A DNA stretch of 64,000 bases from Drechslerella dactyloides (Eukaryota; Ascomycota; Orbiliomycetes; Orbiliales; Orbiliaceae). A program made the position numbers and the translations under genes. Positions within the stretch are counted from its first letter, which is position 1. Every line of letters starts with the position of its first letter. The stretch is taken from NCBI GenBank assembly GCA_020064725.1, contig JAGTWJ010000010.1, positions 496,001-560,000 of the forward strand, in the 5' to 3' direction. Shown here one piece after another: positions 21,101 through 34,250 of the stretch. The notes beneath the pieces were generated by a model. The model was not told the DNA's origin. It did not search any database and worked only from the letters and a program-made list of their open reading frames with translations.

Positions 21101-22288
21101 TATCAACTCTAACTTAAACAGGGAAACCACCATTTCTCGCATCGTTCCAACAGATCATTCTTGGCGACAACGGCGACTCCAAAGGCTCCAAGCTCGTGGA
21201 AATAAAAGCTGGTACAAATCGTGCAAATCTCCGAATGGATACCTTGCGGTCGGGATTATATAGATATGATCTACACCTGATCGCGGATGCTTCATATATA
21301 AAACCCGGGCCGCCTTCGTCACCTTTGTTAATCGAACAGAGAGTCAATGCACGCCCTTCAGCTCGCTTCAAATCCCCCGGCAAGGTTCACAAATACTGCT
21401 TAGAGGCCGGCACAGGTGATGACACGATTCCGATCATCCTTGAAGGGGTTGCTCCCTTCATCCTTTCAATCGGAGTTAAACACTATTCATCCGGCAAAGA
21501 AGAGATAATCAATATTCCCAACATCGACTCAAATAATTACGTCTTTCGGGTCCCGCATCACGTCCTGGCTTTGGGCGGCCACGCTGTTAGAATCCATAAG
21601 GTCCGCGATTCGAGAGGGTGTTCGCAAAAATACGGAATCGAGTTGCCACATGTTAGTGTTGCGGTGGCAGAGTTGCCGTCCATAACGTCTCTGGACCCAA
21701 AACCATATTATTGCGTTGGAGACAGGATCAACTATTCGCTGGCTGGAACGCCACCCTTTATTCTCGAATATACCTTTGCCGGCAAGAAGGAAAAGGTTAC
21801 GACTTCATCCATATTTCAGAGAATTGCCGAGCGGCCTGGGGTCCTAACATTCAACAGTGTTAAGGATTCAGCAAGTGATTGCAGGGTAGAGCTCAACGCC
21901 ACGAAAGATGTCCATCGAATCCCGAGTGTACGTGTGAGCGAGGGCAGTCAGGTGGTGGAGGGAATACACGAGGGAGAACATGTTGAGATACATTTTCAAC
22001 TTAACGGTTCACCTCCTTTCACCTTTACGTAAGCTACCCTTCTACTTGATTTTCCCGTAAAAAAGCCACGCTGACATCCCCAATAGATATATCAGGAGTG
22101 AGATCACTAAAAAGGGCACGAAGCCAAAAATTCTTGAAATGCATACTCAGACGACTGAGGAGTATCAACATACCATAGTTGCGTCCCTGGAAGGCACTTA
22201 CGAGGTAGTGTCAATCCACGACAAATATTGCGGCTATGCTGCACCGAGGTCAAAGGAGTACAATGCCAAGTACATGGAGCAAAAGTGA
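18117..22288 (+). CDS. pom152: Nucleoporin Pom152, membrane ring of the nuclear pore
   Basis: Seven exons (18117-18593, 18651-18687, 18749-18860, 18924-20697, 20755-21058, 21122-22028, 22087-22288) encode 1270 residues, the usual size. Pom152 is a transmembrane nucleoporin that forms the lumenal ring of the pore. The short N-terminal tail leads into membrane-spanning helices (RLYVCAVFVLLQAYKL and SELWFILKWVAIDGVFLRLL regions), then IDIFFCLRY and a conserved SERRVKVRNIV / GSAMLNPSGK region. The rest is a chain of lumenal Ig-like repeats, each marked by a G-PPF-like motif (GLPPLQVRYS, GSPPFRVYYR, GSGPWSLEYE, GKPPFLASF, GVAPFILSIG, GTPPFILEYT, GSPPFTFT). Intron 3 ends in CAAG. It is convergent with utp22 (143 bp). 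Confidence 0.93.
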
Positions 22289-22431
22289 ACAGTATAGCTC
22301 TTGGTCTACCCCAACACATGCCTGAGAACCTGACTTTCTGATTCCTTCCGTGCCGATACCATAAGTTCCATCTTACTCCCTCACGTCTCTGATTCTGAAT
22401 CGACGTGCATTCTGATCACGACCAGTCTATA

Positions 22432-25400
22432 TTATTCTGGTTGCTCAATTTTCATGTAAATATCTTCTATACATCCCGTGCCAACTATTCTGATTGATTC
22501 CAAAATTGTTGGTTTGTTATATAGCACCTGCAGTTGATTATTAGCATAAGCGCCTTTTTAAATGTTAAGAGAACTCTTACTTCTTCAGTAGTTTTAAGTG
22601 TTCCGTTATTATGTCGAGCATACGTTCCCGTTGGGATTGGATACGAGTGAATGCTTTGGGTAGGTTTCCAAAGACAACCGATAATTCTGCCTTCGAAAGC
22701 AGGGAACAAAACAACATACCCCCCCACCAACGCCTATCTCAATGCTCAGCAATCACTATCGACCTTGTCTGGGTATAGATTCTCACCTTTAACTCCTCAC
22801 AAAGTAGCTGTGGTAAATTGATAGGACTGGATCTCATTCCACCTATGGCTCCGTTTGTGTACGTTTTGAAGTCTTCTTCTGCAGGCCTTGGTAACAGCTT
22901 GATCAAAAAATCGAAGAATGCTAAGTTGGGCGTAAATAAATCCTAGAAGCATTGGATGAGTTACCAAATACATTATTTGCTGGAACATCTCGGCACTTAC
23001 CAAAGGCGGAACAGAAAATCCGAGTAATTTCGCATGCGCTTCCCTGGCTAGATGTGTCATTCTTGCTGCGACTGAGCAAGGCACGAAACTTTCGACCCAA
23101 TCGATGGTTCCGTCGGCGCAAGCAACAGCTGCGAACAACCCAATCTCGTCACTCTTGGCAGAGCTAAGTCTGTGCGCCTCGAAATCGGATAACAAGTCTG
23201 CTTGCTCGCGGTCGGAGAAGGCTCTCATAACCTCTACTCCCAGAGGCCTTTTCCGCCAATCCCACCGGGAGAGCTCAGTGATTACTCGGTTAAATCCACA
23301 AAATGCACTCCCAGGAATTGTTTCTGGCGACTGGACTTTGAATCCAAGGCTGCCGAAGAGCTCGAGCATGTCATCGCTGAAGAATGAGGCTAGAAGATGA
23401 GATTGGAACCATTTTTTTACCAACCTAACGGTTGGAGAAAAGTAGAGATGCTGTTTAGACTTTCGATATATAAAATCTCGGCGGATCTGAGTTTTGTCTT
23501 CGTCATCTGCATTGCAAAGTCGGTGATTGACGCTATGTGTTCTGATCGCTACTGGAACTGCGGGAATACCTCTGCTCTGGTTCAGGTCTCTGAGCCGAAT
23601 GCGAAAATAATAATTTTCCTGTGTAAGAATATCCAGGAAGCCAACGATCTCGCATTTTGCAGGATCAATTGGCTCTATTCCTGGGCGAGTCCACGCAACT
23701 TTGCCCGTCCGTTGTAATTCACTCCACAGCCGTAGCAGCAGTCCCAGCTCGCAGCGCCTCCTTTGCTCACGATCTATTGGCCAGCCCGGAGAGCTCTCCA
23801 ACTCTATTTCGGCATCGTAGGGAAGTCTGAAATGGCTACTCTGTGGAATTGTAGACTCTGGATTTCTGGAGGTGTTAAGATAAGTGGAAGGCGGATGTAC
23901 TGATGCGAAGCGAAAGCCCGGGGAAACCCCATGAACGGCCTTGAAACCGAGGGGGAAATCTCTCATCTCTCGTATTATGTTAATCAAATTGGAGAAATCC
24001 GATAGAGCTTGTTTAAAAGATACCCCCGTTCGGCTAGCACTCTCCTTCGATGCTAAGAGATGTTCGAATTGTGGTCCGCGGAAATGGGGTTTATTACTCT
24101 GATTGGAAGAGCAGGTAATCCTCTGTGACAAAAAAGACAGAATTTGTTCTGCGGGGGAAGAAGATTGACTCCACCTTACAGTCTCGAGTATCTGCCCATC
24201 CCTGAACCTCCTGAGTTCTGACTTTTCCTGCCAGAATTCTCGGAACTTCGCACTTTCGGCTGAATTCTCAAGACTTGGGCCATAGTCAGTATCATGGTTG
24301 CTGTTTTTTTCGTTCAAGGTCATGAAGGCACGCAGTTCAGTAGTTTGAGGAACGACTCCGGTTGCGATATTTGATAACTCGCGAATATTTCGGGGGTTTT
24401 CTTTTATAAGAGACAGTATCATCTTTTTGCATCGGCTTCCCAGACCTTGCGAGAAGATATTATAGCAGTAGTTGCTTATAGTGCGTTTCATGCTCCATTG
24501 TGTCACCCAACTCCTAGGAAGCTGCTCCGATATATCTGACATCTCTATGGGAAATCTATGTAATCAAGATGTCAGCATATAAGATCCAAAGGGTTTGAAA
24601 CTGGGCAGCCGAGAGCACGGAATTCAGAGGTGGCGTACATAGCCACAAGGTCGAAATCTTGCTGAGCTTGGCTTTCGCCTTCCACAAATATTCTTCTAAA
24701 TTGGTTTCTCGTGGAAAACCCGAGTTGCCGGAGGGATAATGCAGCGATTGCGTCGTGCCTTAACTGCAGTTGCATTATCACGTGTGTTAGTCGGTAGTGT
24801 CACGAAGTTGCAGATGAGACCGGGGATGAGGGGCCAGTACAGCGAGATATGTCCATTGGCTTATCTTGAACAGTATGTTATAGCTGGTTTCGTTGAGGGT
24901 ACACAATGCAAAATTGGCCTCGTCGATCGGCGAAGCTGTCGGTTCGGTTTTTTCTATAAGTCTGAGAACGGACATGAACAGCTGGAATGGATCCGAGAGG
25001 TGCTGAGATGACTTCGGATCAACGTTGTTTCCGATTATATAAGATTGAAGCAATGCCCATTCGTTGTCACCAAAACCCCCATCCAGTAAGTGGGACGAAT
25101 AACTCCTGTGTGACAGCCACGCGCTACCCAAAACAAGGCCACCTTCGAACCCAGGATGAGATGCTGCAAGTCTTCGATGACGCTCCGTGTTTTCCAGATG
25201 ATAAGCGTCTGCGATGATCGATGCGTTATACTGAGCGGTGGAAGCGCCGATATCCCGCCATGCGCAACAACTGGATGACGAAAGTTTGTCCATAGGAAAT
25301 AAGTCCGATGATATTGCGGGGATGATTCGGACCGTAGCTTTCACTGAATGCGATTGCACGTGAGACTCTGTTGGAAATTTGTCAATGCGGTACGGATGAT

Positions 25401-26162
25401 GAACTTACCGTTGGGACTGTTTATTATAACAATCGGACGCAACCCATCGCCGTCCAGAAAGTCAAACGAACAAGTACGGTTACTCGATAGATCCAGTAAT
25501 GCCGACGCTATATACGCCATGTATGCTGCTCGTTTCCTAAAGTAGCGAAAATCCAAGTAGTCTTCAGGAGCAAAGAATGACTGGATATATGTTAGTGTAT
25601 GATAGAAGGAGATAGTTTCCGAGTAAACCTAGCAGATAGGTTCACTCACAGAAGATATTCCAATAATTAGATCAGCTACAGGGGTATGGTTTTGGAACTT
25701 GGGAAGAAACCGATGGCTCAAGCCGCCGCCAATTTCAATCTGGTTGGGAGGATGGAACGTGACTTTCTGGCTCTCAGAGACATCCCCAAGCGCTGAATCG
25801 AAGGGCACGGATACGCCGCGGCCCTGAAGCTCTCTTTCTGCATCGTGCAACTAGGAGAATGAAACGACTTAGTCGGATGTTGACAGACGGTGCGAAGCAG
25901 GGTGTGGTACTGAGGGGAAGCCAAGGCTTTCCATTGTCGATAGCGCGCCTTTGACGTCTTCAACGAACTTGACGACTGCATCGACGACCTTGCGGTTGTG
26001 TCTCCGGGTTTTTATGAAGCCATCAACTGTTTCAGAATGATGGAGAAGCAGATGGTCTGGCGCATATTGGGTGGCGTTTTCGCGGTATGGTGGTACATTG
26101 TGGCCCTGGAAGACTTCGTCGAGTTTCCGCTTCTTCGATACTGATTCCAGAGTGGGTGGCAT
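22432..26162 (-). CDS. utp22: U3 snoRNP / UTP-C subunit Utp22 (NRAP family)
   Basis: Nine exons (26162-25911, 25850-25650, 25580-25409, 25367-24841, 24763-24639, 24555-23001, 22942-22787, 22733-22581, 22527-22432) encode 1078 residues, all in phase. NRAP/Utp22 acts in early 18S rRNA maturation in the small-subunit processome. Marks include SVPFDSALG, FFAPEDYLDFRYFRKRAAYMAYIA, VKATVRIIPAISSDLFPMDKL, KISQWTYLALRHDA, FPLGFKAVHGVSPGFRF, ITELSRWDWRKRPLGVE, and, after an intron easily overlooked because it stays open in one frame (22943-23000), DLFTPNLAFFDFLIKL. The C-terminal GGYVVLFPAFEGRIIGCLWKP matches the family end. The 25368-25408 intron is only 41 nt. Its promoter faces that of the cystathionine synthase gene. 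Confidence 0.9.
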
Positions 26163-26575
26163 TTTGCGGCGTGGTAAAAAGCGATGGCAATGAGATAGGG
26201 TGGTAGCGAGAAATCAGGTGCGAAAGAATTGGTCGCGACGGAAAGAGTTGAAGTTGCGGATTGCTCTTCTGGGAAGACTTGGCGTCGCCCTCGCTTGCCT
26301 TTCTTCTTCGGGAATCCGATGCCGGTGTGAAGAAATACGGTCTCGAAATCGACTCCGCTTAGTACCTGCTATCGAGCAGATTTATTAAATTGCGCAAACT
26401 GAGTCCTGGCCCTTCTAATTCATTACATCCTTCCGTTTGTACATAACGTATGCTGTTTTGCAGCTGCCAGGCGCTGGAAACCGGTTACGTCAGTATCTAC
26501 GAATCCCTGTCGCATTCTTGATATCTCAGTTCAGTCGTGCTAACATCATTTATATCGAACACAGCACTGTTCAAT
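26163..26575. promoter_or_regulatory. Divergent promoter region, utp22 / cystathionine gamma-synthase
   Basis: About 410 bp between two divergent start codons. No specific binding site is claimed. Confidence 0.5.
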
Positions 26576-28838
26576 ATGCTCGGAGAGCCAATACCTTCTA
26601 ATACTGAACATGTATGCCCTTGTTATGGCTTCCCTACTCCCGCGACATACACCTATGAATTAGAGGGGTGGTTACTAAATATCGCGACAGGCGATCAGTG
26701 TTTCCCTGCCGACTTGGCGCTCCAATGTCGGGTATGAAGAGAATGAAGATTGGGTAGTCAGCAAAATGATGACCGGGTATCCCAGGTAGTAGACCATGAC
26801 TTTTCCAGCCAAAATCCATTCATTGTTCGGCCCGAGTGTAGTAAGCACATTAGCACTTCGAGCCTAATGCTGATATTCTTACGAATCCAGGTTTTTCATA
26901 CACCCTGAAATCAAAGCCTTGGAGCGCACCATCCTTGATAAGGGTGGATCACTAGAAGAAGCTTGTATGCTGTTTCCCTCTGCTTTTGTAGCATCGAGGT
27001 GTAAAGAATTCATAGCATTGCAACTAAAACGTCGTACCGATGGCAAAACCCAGTTGCTGGACAGCGACGTCAGGATTGTTTCACTTGCATCCAACTTAGC
27101 AATCACAGACAAATCTAATCTCATACCTGATATCTGGGTCTTATTTCTCCGACATGGTCTATATGACTACGCTAAGGAGTTCTGGCAGCATACAGGGGAC
27201 GGTATATCGAGTCGCCGGGCGGTATATGTTCGTTCGTGTCTTGAACAAGGACGTATGGGTATAAAGGATAAAAATAATGGCAGCTCACTCGGTCAGCAAC
27301 TGCCTCGCGGTCCAGGACGTTATTCGAGACGCGCTTTCGTGGAACCAGGTGTTACGGGGACCGCCCAAGAGGTCTCAAACAGCTCCACCAATGAAGATAT
27401 GGGAATTCATGGTTTCGTCGAACTGCGATACGGCCGCAATCTTGGAAGTGCCGCCATCCAACAAGCAAAGCTCGCGATAAAACAGCGAATATCGGGTATA
27501 GTCTGCCCGGGGGAGCCCGTCACTGGTGAAAACACATCGCTCATATCCACAAGGAAACTATCCGCAAATGATGTTTATCTATTCCCCACCGGAATGAGCG
27601 CGATCTTCAACGCATATAGAATTATACGGTCGTGTTTCGGATCAATGAAAATGGTCGAGTTCGGGTAAGGATAACTTATGGACTGCGCCAGCAAGCCGGT
27701 TGCTCGAAACTAACCTGGTTTCAAACACTGTAGTTTTCCATATTTGGATACTCTCAAAGTTCTACAAAAGTTCGGCGACGGCTGTATATTTTTCGGAGAC
27801 GGTGGTGAGGGTGATATAAATCAGCTTGAGGCATTGCTCGAAAGTGGCGAAAGGATAGCTGGTCTATTCTGCGAGTTTCCGTCAAACCCGCTCCTTAAAT
27901 CCCCAAACCTCAGCAGGCTACGCGAATTAGCCGACATATACAAATTCGTGATCGTTGTGGACGAAACGATTGGGAACTTTATCAATGTGGATGTAATCCC
28001 TTACGCAGACATTCTAGTCAGCAGCTTGACTAAAATATTCAGTGGGGACAGTAATGTCATGGGCGGCAGGTATGCGACCCTCTATTAGCTGCACCTCAGA
28101 TCTCTAGACACTAGACTAACTCGATTTTCTTCTGGACAGCTGCATAATCAACCCAAATATGCCATACTATAAGCAGCTCACTGATATGGCTACCGATATA
28201 CTTGAAGACAACTACTGGGCAGAGGACGTCATCTTTATGGAACGGAATAGCCGCGATTTCGCTTCCAGAGTTTTTAGAATTAATAAAAATGCCGAAGCAC
28301 TTGCTGAGCTATTCCTCAAATGGCAACCTACTATCGGTAATGATGGCTCGAATCGTGACTCGTGTTTTGTTCATAGAGCTGATACCCTTTGCTATCAACG
28401 ATCTAGTAAAGCGTGTTTATTACCCAAAATACGATGAATCTCGGGAAAACTATGAGCGGTGCAGATGCAAAGAAGGGGGATATGGCGGTCTTCTTTCTAT
28501 CACGTTCTCTTCGCCCGATCATGCTATCAAATTCTACGACTTGGTCGAAACAGCTAAAGGTCCTAGTCTTGGCACCAATTTCACACTTACATCGCCCTAC
28601 GCTTTGCTCGCACATTATAAAGAGCTGGATTGGGTGAGTGTCCTATGGCAAGACCACCCTCCGCTATATAAATAGCTCTCTATAGCTAACGAACTCTACA
28701 AAGATTGCTCAATACGGTGTCGAGAGTCACCTTATCCGTATCAGTGTCGGACTTGAGGAACCAGAACCTCTTCTATTGAAATTTGAGAGCGCCCTTCGGC
28801 AGCTGGTTCATTCGGGCCTTCCCGAGGCCAGTAACTAG
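26576..28838 (+). CDS. str2: Cystathionine gamma-synthase (PLP-dependent, methionine pathway)
   Basis: Seven exons (26576-26611, 26691-26785, 26891-27664, 27734-28069, 28140-28336, 28407-28633, 28704-28838) encode 599 residues, matching the long fungal enzyme. It condenses an activated homoserine with cysteine to cystathionine. Marks are [55 protein letters not shown], the Asp of [10 protein letters not shown], the PLP-binding Lys in [18 protein letters not shown] and [12 protein letters not shown]. An in-frame ATG 39 nt upstream (26537) is an alternative start; 26576 leaves [12 protein letters not shown], close to the family N-terminus. The last acceptor is ACAAAG. Confidence 0.92.
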
Positions 28839-29335
28839 TTGCCTGGACAATTTGGTTAGAGACATCGATTATGCAGGGTGGGCGATGAGGTCTGAGGGCG
28901 GTGGAATCCAGCTACTCTATCGATAGGGACCGGGTCGCGAAGCTTATCCATTCTTTAGAACTGAGAACCATCGCCTGATTCGGTCGTTTGCCATAGAATC
29001 AAGAAAAGGATATGAAATATCATCAACTGAGACTCTCCAAGTATAAAAGTACGTTGTACTTGCTTACTTGAGTACTTCCTAGGTTATTGCTTTCTGATAC
29101 GTACAGATACAATAGCATCGTGAATCTACCGCGTAGCGTGGGGACGACACTATTAATTTCATAGGAGACATTGCCTCAAGCTCTCGAGTAGACAGCATTG
29201 ACCATATCAAGGCAAACCACCACCGCCAGCTATCTCGATGTATTCGGCTATCACTAGCTAGAAATTCGGTCGTTTGAATATACACTGGGAGTGATAGCAT
29301 ATGCAGGGCTTTGGGCAGCACGCTATTAGGAAAAA
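28839..29335. other. Convergent intergenic region
   Basis: 3' flanks of the cystathionine synthase and dhh1 genes. Nothing else is recognised. Confidence 0.5.
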
Positions 29336-31452
29336 TTAAACATTCTGAGAGTTTCGCATAGAGGACTCAGGCGCTTGGCCGTTGTCATTTCGGCGACCGT
29401 AGCCCTGATTGTTCCCATAGTGACGTTGAGACCCTCTACCTCCTCGGAAATTTTGATTAGAGTTGTGGCTGCTTCCCCTCGTTTTGGGTCGAACTTGGGG
29501 ATGCGGTGCTTGAGGGCTGATATGGGGATCATGAGTGACTGCTCGACTGGCGGATGCTGGCGTTTGTGTAGGGATAGACGCAGGAGGTCGGACATTTGTT
29601 TGAGCTGGTGGTGGTCGAGGAATACTTTCTGGTGAGTCATAAACATAGAGTTTTTTGTCTATTTCAGCAGGGATGGGCTGGATTTCTGTGCCGAGTTCCT
29701 GCTCGATCTTGTAGAGATTAAATCTGAAGACCAACCCGGATTAGATTTTGATCTACACTTGTTTCCTGCTTACTGGTATGTCGATTCGGACTTATATGGG
29801 ATTTGTCACTTGACATAGAGCTGGAGGATGGTGTTGCTTACCTGTCGTCCCAGTTGATGAGGTTAATTGCCAGACCTAGGTGGCCGAATCTACCCGAACG
29901 GCCGATACGGTGCAGGTACGTTTCCGCGTTTTTTGGGAAGTCGAAGTTGATAACAACATTGACGGCTTGTATATCAATACCTCTAGTGAGCAGATCAGAA
30001 CAGACTAGGTTCCGGCAAACTCCATTCCTGAAGTCGTGAAACACTCGGTTTCGATGATTCTGTAGCATCTTTGCGTGACTATAGAAACATGAATAGCCGA
30101 GTTCCGTTATCTTCTTCGCTAGAAGCTCAACTCTGTTGGTAGAGTTGCAGAATATGATGGACTGGTTGATTTGGAGCTAATACCATGGTGCCAATCAAAG
30201 TTAAAAAGTGGGCGAAGTGTCAGCGTCTGGGCAGCGTTTGTATGTGAGGATACGAATAAGAGGATACGATAGTGGCATGAAGGTGATGATCGGAGAAGGG
30301 GCAACAGGCAAAAATTGGGAGGCGTGCCTTTGAAAACAGCGTATTGAGGCAGTGAACCTTCTGTTTCTCTTCGACGAAGGCATAGTATTGTGTGACACCG
30401 CGTAGGGTAAGCTCGTCCATGAGGTTGATCTCATACGGTTGTTTCAGATGTTTGTCCTATACAGTGGCATTCATTCAATATTAGCATAGGAATAATTGAG
30501 TTGCGTATGCTGTAGGTGTTGCATGGGAGCGAAGGAACGGCGAAAAGTTGAAAAAACAGTCTTGAGTATAGGAAATATTCACTGACCATGAAACTTTTGA
30601 CCACCATTGGGAATGTAGCAGAAAAGAGCATTATTTGCCGATCATTTGGAAAGTATGCGAGAAGTTGTTCTATGATTGGCGTGAATTCTGGGCTAAGCAA
30701 TTTGTCGGCCTCGTCCATGATGAAAGTCGGGCATTCACTGAAATCCGCGACACCCTTTCCCGCGAGATCCAGGATTCTGCCCGGGGTTCCAACAAGAACA
30801 TGGACCGCCTCGTTGAGCCGAATGATGTCGTCTTTCAATCCAGTCCCTCCTGTTGTGACCATCACATTTATGCCTAGATGTTTCCCAAGGGTTTTGCAAA
30901 CCTGGGATGTTTGCAGCGCAAGCTCTCTGGTGGGAACTAGGATCAGAGCTTGGGTTTTGGGATTCTTTGCGTTCACCCTTTCCAGGGCGGGTATGACAAA
31001 AGCGGCAGTTTTGCCTGTGCCATTTTTGGCGCGTGCGAGGATATCGCGGCCTGTTAGTGCAACTGGAATCGTCTCCTCTTGTATAGGTGACGGTTTCTCA
31101 AAACCGGCCTCAAATATTCCCATTAAAAGCTCTCTTTTGATATAGAGTTCCTCGAAGTCGAGGCCTTTTGTAGCTGTCACATCCTACCAAGATATATCAG
31201 CACAGGGCTCGAGTACTTCGGGAGCCATCAAAGATTGATGAGTCGTGGTTGTAATCCCAGGCATTAAATTCAGACATACTTCAGTTTGGGGACGGTTGTC
31301 CTTTACGGGGGCTTTCAACGGGCTTCGCCAATCGGTATCACTAGCGGGGATTTTAGCCGGGACGATGTTCCAAGATAGATCATGAGGGGGGATGCATCAA
31401 AGTACAACCTTAAAACTGCGGAGCCAAGCTGTTCTGCTAACGAGGATGCCAT
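29336..31452 (-). CDS. dhh1: DEAD-box RNA helicase Dhh1 (DDX6 family)
   Basis: Six exons (31452-31409, 31340-31280, 31183-30587, 30456-30328, 30176-29842, 29723-29336) encode 517 residues. Dhh1 promotes mRNA decapping and translational repression in cytoplasmic P-bodies. All helicase motifs are present: PSPIQEE (Q), AKNGTGKT (I), PTRELALQ (Ia), GTPGR (Ib), DEAD (II), SAT (III), RGID (V) and HRIGRSGR (VI). The N-terminal [27 protein letters not shown] is family-typical, and the C-terminal tail is rich in P, Q, R, G and N ([14 protein letters not shown]). The intron 30177-30327 has a GC rather than GT donor; no GT donor keeps the frame FSK/LQINQ. The 5' exons are small. Confidence 0.94.
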
Positions 31453-32936
31453 TGCTTGTTGTTCTGCTTTGGTGAATAACTTGAGCTATAGATAAGCGAT
31501 AGATAAATAGATGAATAACGTGATAAGGCGACAGTCGACAGTCGACAGGCGACGATGTTTTGTGTTGGTGGAGTCGAGGTATTCAGGCACGAATGCTGGA
31601 GAGCAAGACGATGGCAAAGGAGTTGAAACGGCTACAAGGGCTCACCCAGGAGGTAGGTGTTGGAGGGTCGTGTATAGGGATAAGAGGCTGGAATGCTTTA
31701 GTGTACGGATGGTGAGCAGCTGGAGTTTGGTATCTTTGAGGTCGAAGGTTTGGCGATATGCATGCAGATGTAGGCGTCCAAGTTATAATTTGTTGCGATT
31801 GGAGAGTTGATTAAGAGTCTGTAAACGGTGCAAGTATGGTTGGTTTTGGTGGAGTGGTATTTCTCGCCGGCGACGATATTTGGGAGTGGGGGAGGGATTC
31901 CGCCGTAGAAAATGACGTGTAGTAGAATACAGATGCTAGTGTACCGGCTGGAGGATGAGAAGATAGTAGTGTACGGGCGTTTACTTGATTGATGATGCAG
32001 AGGACGCAGCACGGCAAGCTAACAGCCAGCTTGGAGTGACGAGGCGAAGCAGAGAGACGGCGACGGCGACGGCGATAGCAATGGTGATGGCGGCGGTGAC
32101 GGTTAGGTTTCTGCGGGCGACAGTAGTGGTTTCAATGAGAGCGGTGCTGGCGAGTGGTGGTGGACGGAGGCGACGGTGATGACGACGATGGGCGGCGGAT
32201 GAGGATGTTTGGGCGTTGGTTGGCGATGCGAATTGGTGGAGGGCGACTTGAGTTTTGCCCAGTCCTTGCCTGTTAGTCAGCAGTCCGGGGCTCGCACCTG
32301 GAGGCCTGGGAGCTGAGTCCGATAGCTCGTTTCTTCCGGGCCAAGCAGGTGCAGATAAGGGGCGTCTCTGGAAGGCCTCCCTCCTTAGCGGTGCATGTAG
32401 GTCTGCACCTGTACGTTACATAGAGCTCGGGGGCTCCCCGGCCTCGAGCCGCTCTCCCGGCCCGTCCTTTCTGATATCTCGATGTCCGTCGTCACTCCGC
32501 GCGGGCGTTCCAGGCCGCCGCGCGGGACAGCTTACATAAGACGACGACGCTCAACACACGACGCAACACACCAGCGGCCTTTTTAAAATTTCGGCTCTTC
32601 CTCGCTCTCCATTTTTTTTTTCTTGCACCGACCGATCTCTCACCCTCACCACTGACACCGCACCGGTAAGCATTGGCCCTCCCATGTTCCCCAACTAGCA
32701 GTGTGAGTCTCACGATAGAAAAAGCGGAGGAGAGAGCTTGTATGCGCTTGTGTGTGTGCTCGTGGACTACGGGGTGTTCGCGTGTGCGCATGTTCATCCG
32801 GAACCTTTGACTGATCCGTTGCTCATGACTGCCGCAGCGATATAGACCAATTCAGCTCCCCAGACCACTTATCTGGTCACGCTTCGTCCTCCTCTATCAA
32901 CTCCCTCCCCGCAGTTTCCGTCGTCGACTTCTCAAC
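31453..32936. promoter_or_regulatory. Long divergent upstream region, dhh1 / mam33
   Basis: About 1.5 kb between divergent starts, probably including long 5' leaders. It contains a GGCGACGG-type triplet-like stretch near 32040-32180, a GC-rich patch at 32270-32530, and an exact 10-bp inverted repeat CAGGTGCAGA / TCTGCACCTG (about 32347 and 32401). A CT-rich tract precedes the mam33 start. No protein gene is supported. Confidence 0.5.
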
Positions 32937-34250
32937 ATGATGGCCCGACCCTGTCTCGCCTTTGGGCGTGCGGTGCGATCGCAGATCCTACGCCGCAATA
33001 TTGCAATTCTCTCACCGCCTGTCCGTGGATTGCCCTTGAGGACTCCGTCGAGAATATCCATGTCACCTGCCATAACAACAGTCGGCCGCCAAGCTCGAGC
33101 TTTTTCGTCTTCACTTCTCCGCGCGCGGCCCTCTGGGACTGGTAAGTCGCCCTTCTCAGAGTTCAGAAGCCCTTTGTTAACCCCAATGAACCATGATCTT
33201 TAGTCGACGAGGAGCTTCATGCCAAGCTCGAGCAAGAAATCGCGGTCGAAGCTGACCTTAGCGAACACGAAGAAATGCCCGAGAGCCTGAAAGAATTTCT
33301 CGAACACTCTCAATTCAAGGTGTGCAGAGAGAGATCCCACTCCCGCTACCCGTGACCGCATACGTCGGTCCGCCCCGTGTGCCCGACCTGAGAAGGTTAG
33401 GAACCGTTTCAAATACCCAAGCTAACCCCCCAAGTAGCTGAATGATAAGCCGGGAATGGAGGAAGTAGAGCTTGTCCGAAGATTTGGTGATGAAACGTAT
33501 GTTACAATTTAGATGAATTCCAATCGTGTGTGGACTCGTATCGGTCTGCTAACCGGGTCGGTTCTTAGCATCCGAGTCATATTCTCCATTGCCGACCTCA
33601 ATGCTGTCGATGAAAAACTTGATGATCCGTCTCTTTACGAGCAAGAGGATATTCCCGCGACCCCAGAGGAGATGGAAGCATCGCAGAAGCGAACGAGTGG
33701 GGGGGAACCAAGATCTGCGGCTGCTCCGGAGGAAGATGAGCAGGAGTATGATGAAGCTAGCGAACCGGCCTACCCTGCTCGTCTGAACATTACAATTGAG
33801 AAGGTAGGTGCATCTTATGTCTCTTAAAATTTGGCAACAGTACTTATTTCACCTTCACTCGGCGACAGTCAAAATCGGGGGCTCTACAGGTTGAGGCAAT
33901 TGCGCAGGACGGAATGATAATCGTTGAGAATGTCCACTATCACCCATCCGTAGAGCTGGCGACAGCCCAGACAGCGGAAGCCGATTGGGAGAGGAGGGGC
34001 CGTTACGTTGGCCCACCATTCGGAAATCTGGATGAAGATTTACAGGTATTGCTAGAGCGTTATCTAGACGAAAGAGGGATAAACGCAGCTCTCTCCTTGT
34101 TTGTTCCGGACTACATCGACTATAAAGAACAGAAGGAATACGTCTCGTGGCTGAAGAGTAAGTTGCAATCCACTGCTCCAGGGACTAGATGATGGTGATA
34201 GGGAAACGCTAATATTAGTGGCAGATGTCAAATCATTCGTGCAAGCCTAA
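32937..34250 (+). CDS. mam33: Mam33 / p32 (C1QBP) family mitochondrial matrix protein
   Basis: Six exons (32937-33141, 33204-33319, 33438-33496, 33569-33803, 33869-34157, 34225-34250) encode 309 residues. p32/Mam33 proteins are acidic trimeric doughnut proteins of the mitochondrial matrix linked to mitoribosome and respiratory function. The N-terminal ~68 residues are rich in R, S and A (RRNIAILSPP, RQARAFSSSLLRAR), a matrix-targeting presequence. The p32 domain shows LHAKLEQEIAVE, ESLKEFLEHSQF, VELVRRFGDETIRVIFSIADL, an acidic spacer, LQVEAIAQDGMIIVENV and YVGPPFGNLDEDLQ. The last exon is only 26 nt and supplies NVKSFVQA; reading through its intron would give an atypical tail. Confidence 0.92.

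Noticed and set aside
22797..24542. One 581-codon exon for the C-terminal half of Utp22
   Set aside because: It stays open through a consensus GTAAGT..TAG intron (22943-23000); splicing gives the conserved DLFTPNLAFFDFL segment and joins the real C-terminus.
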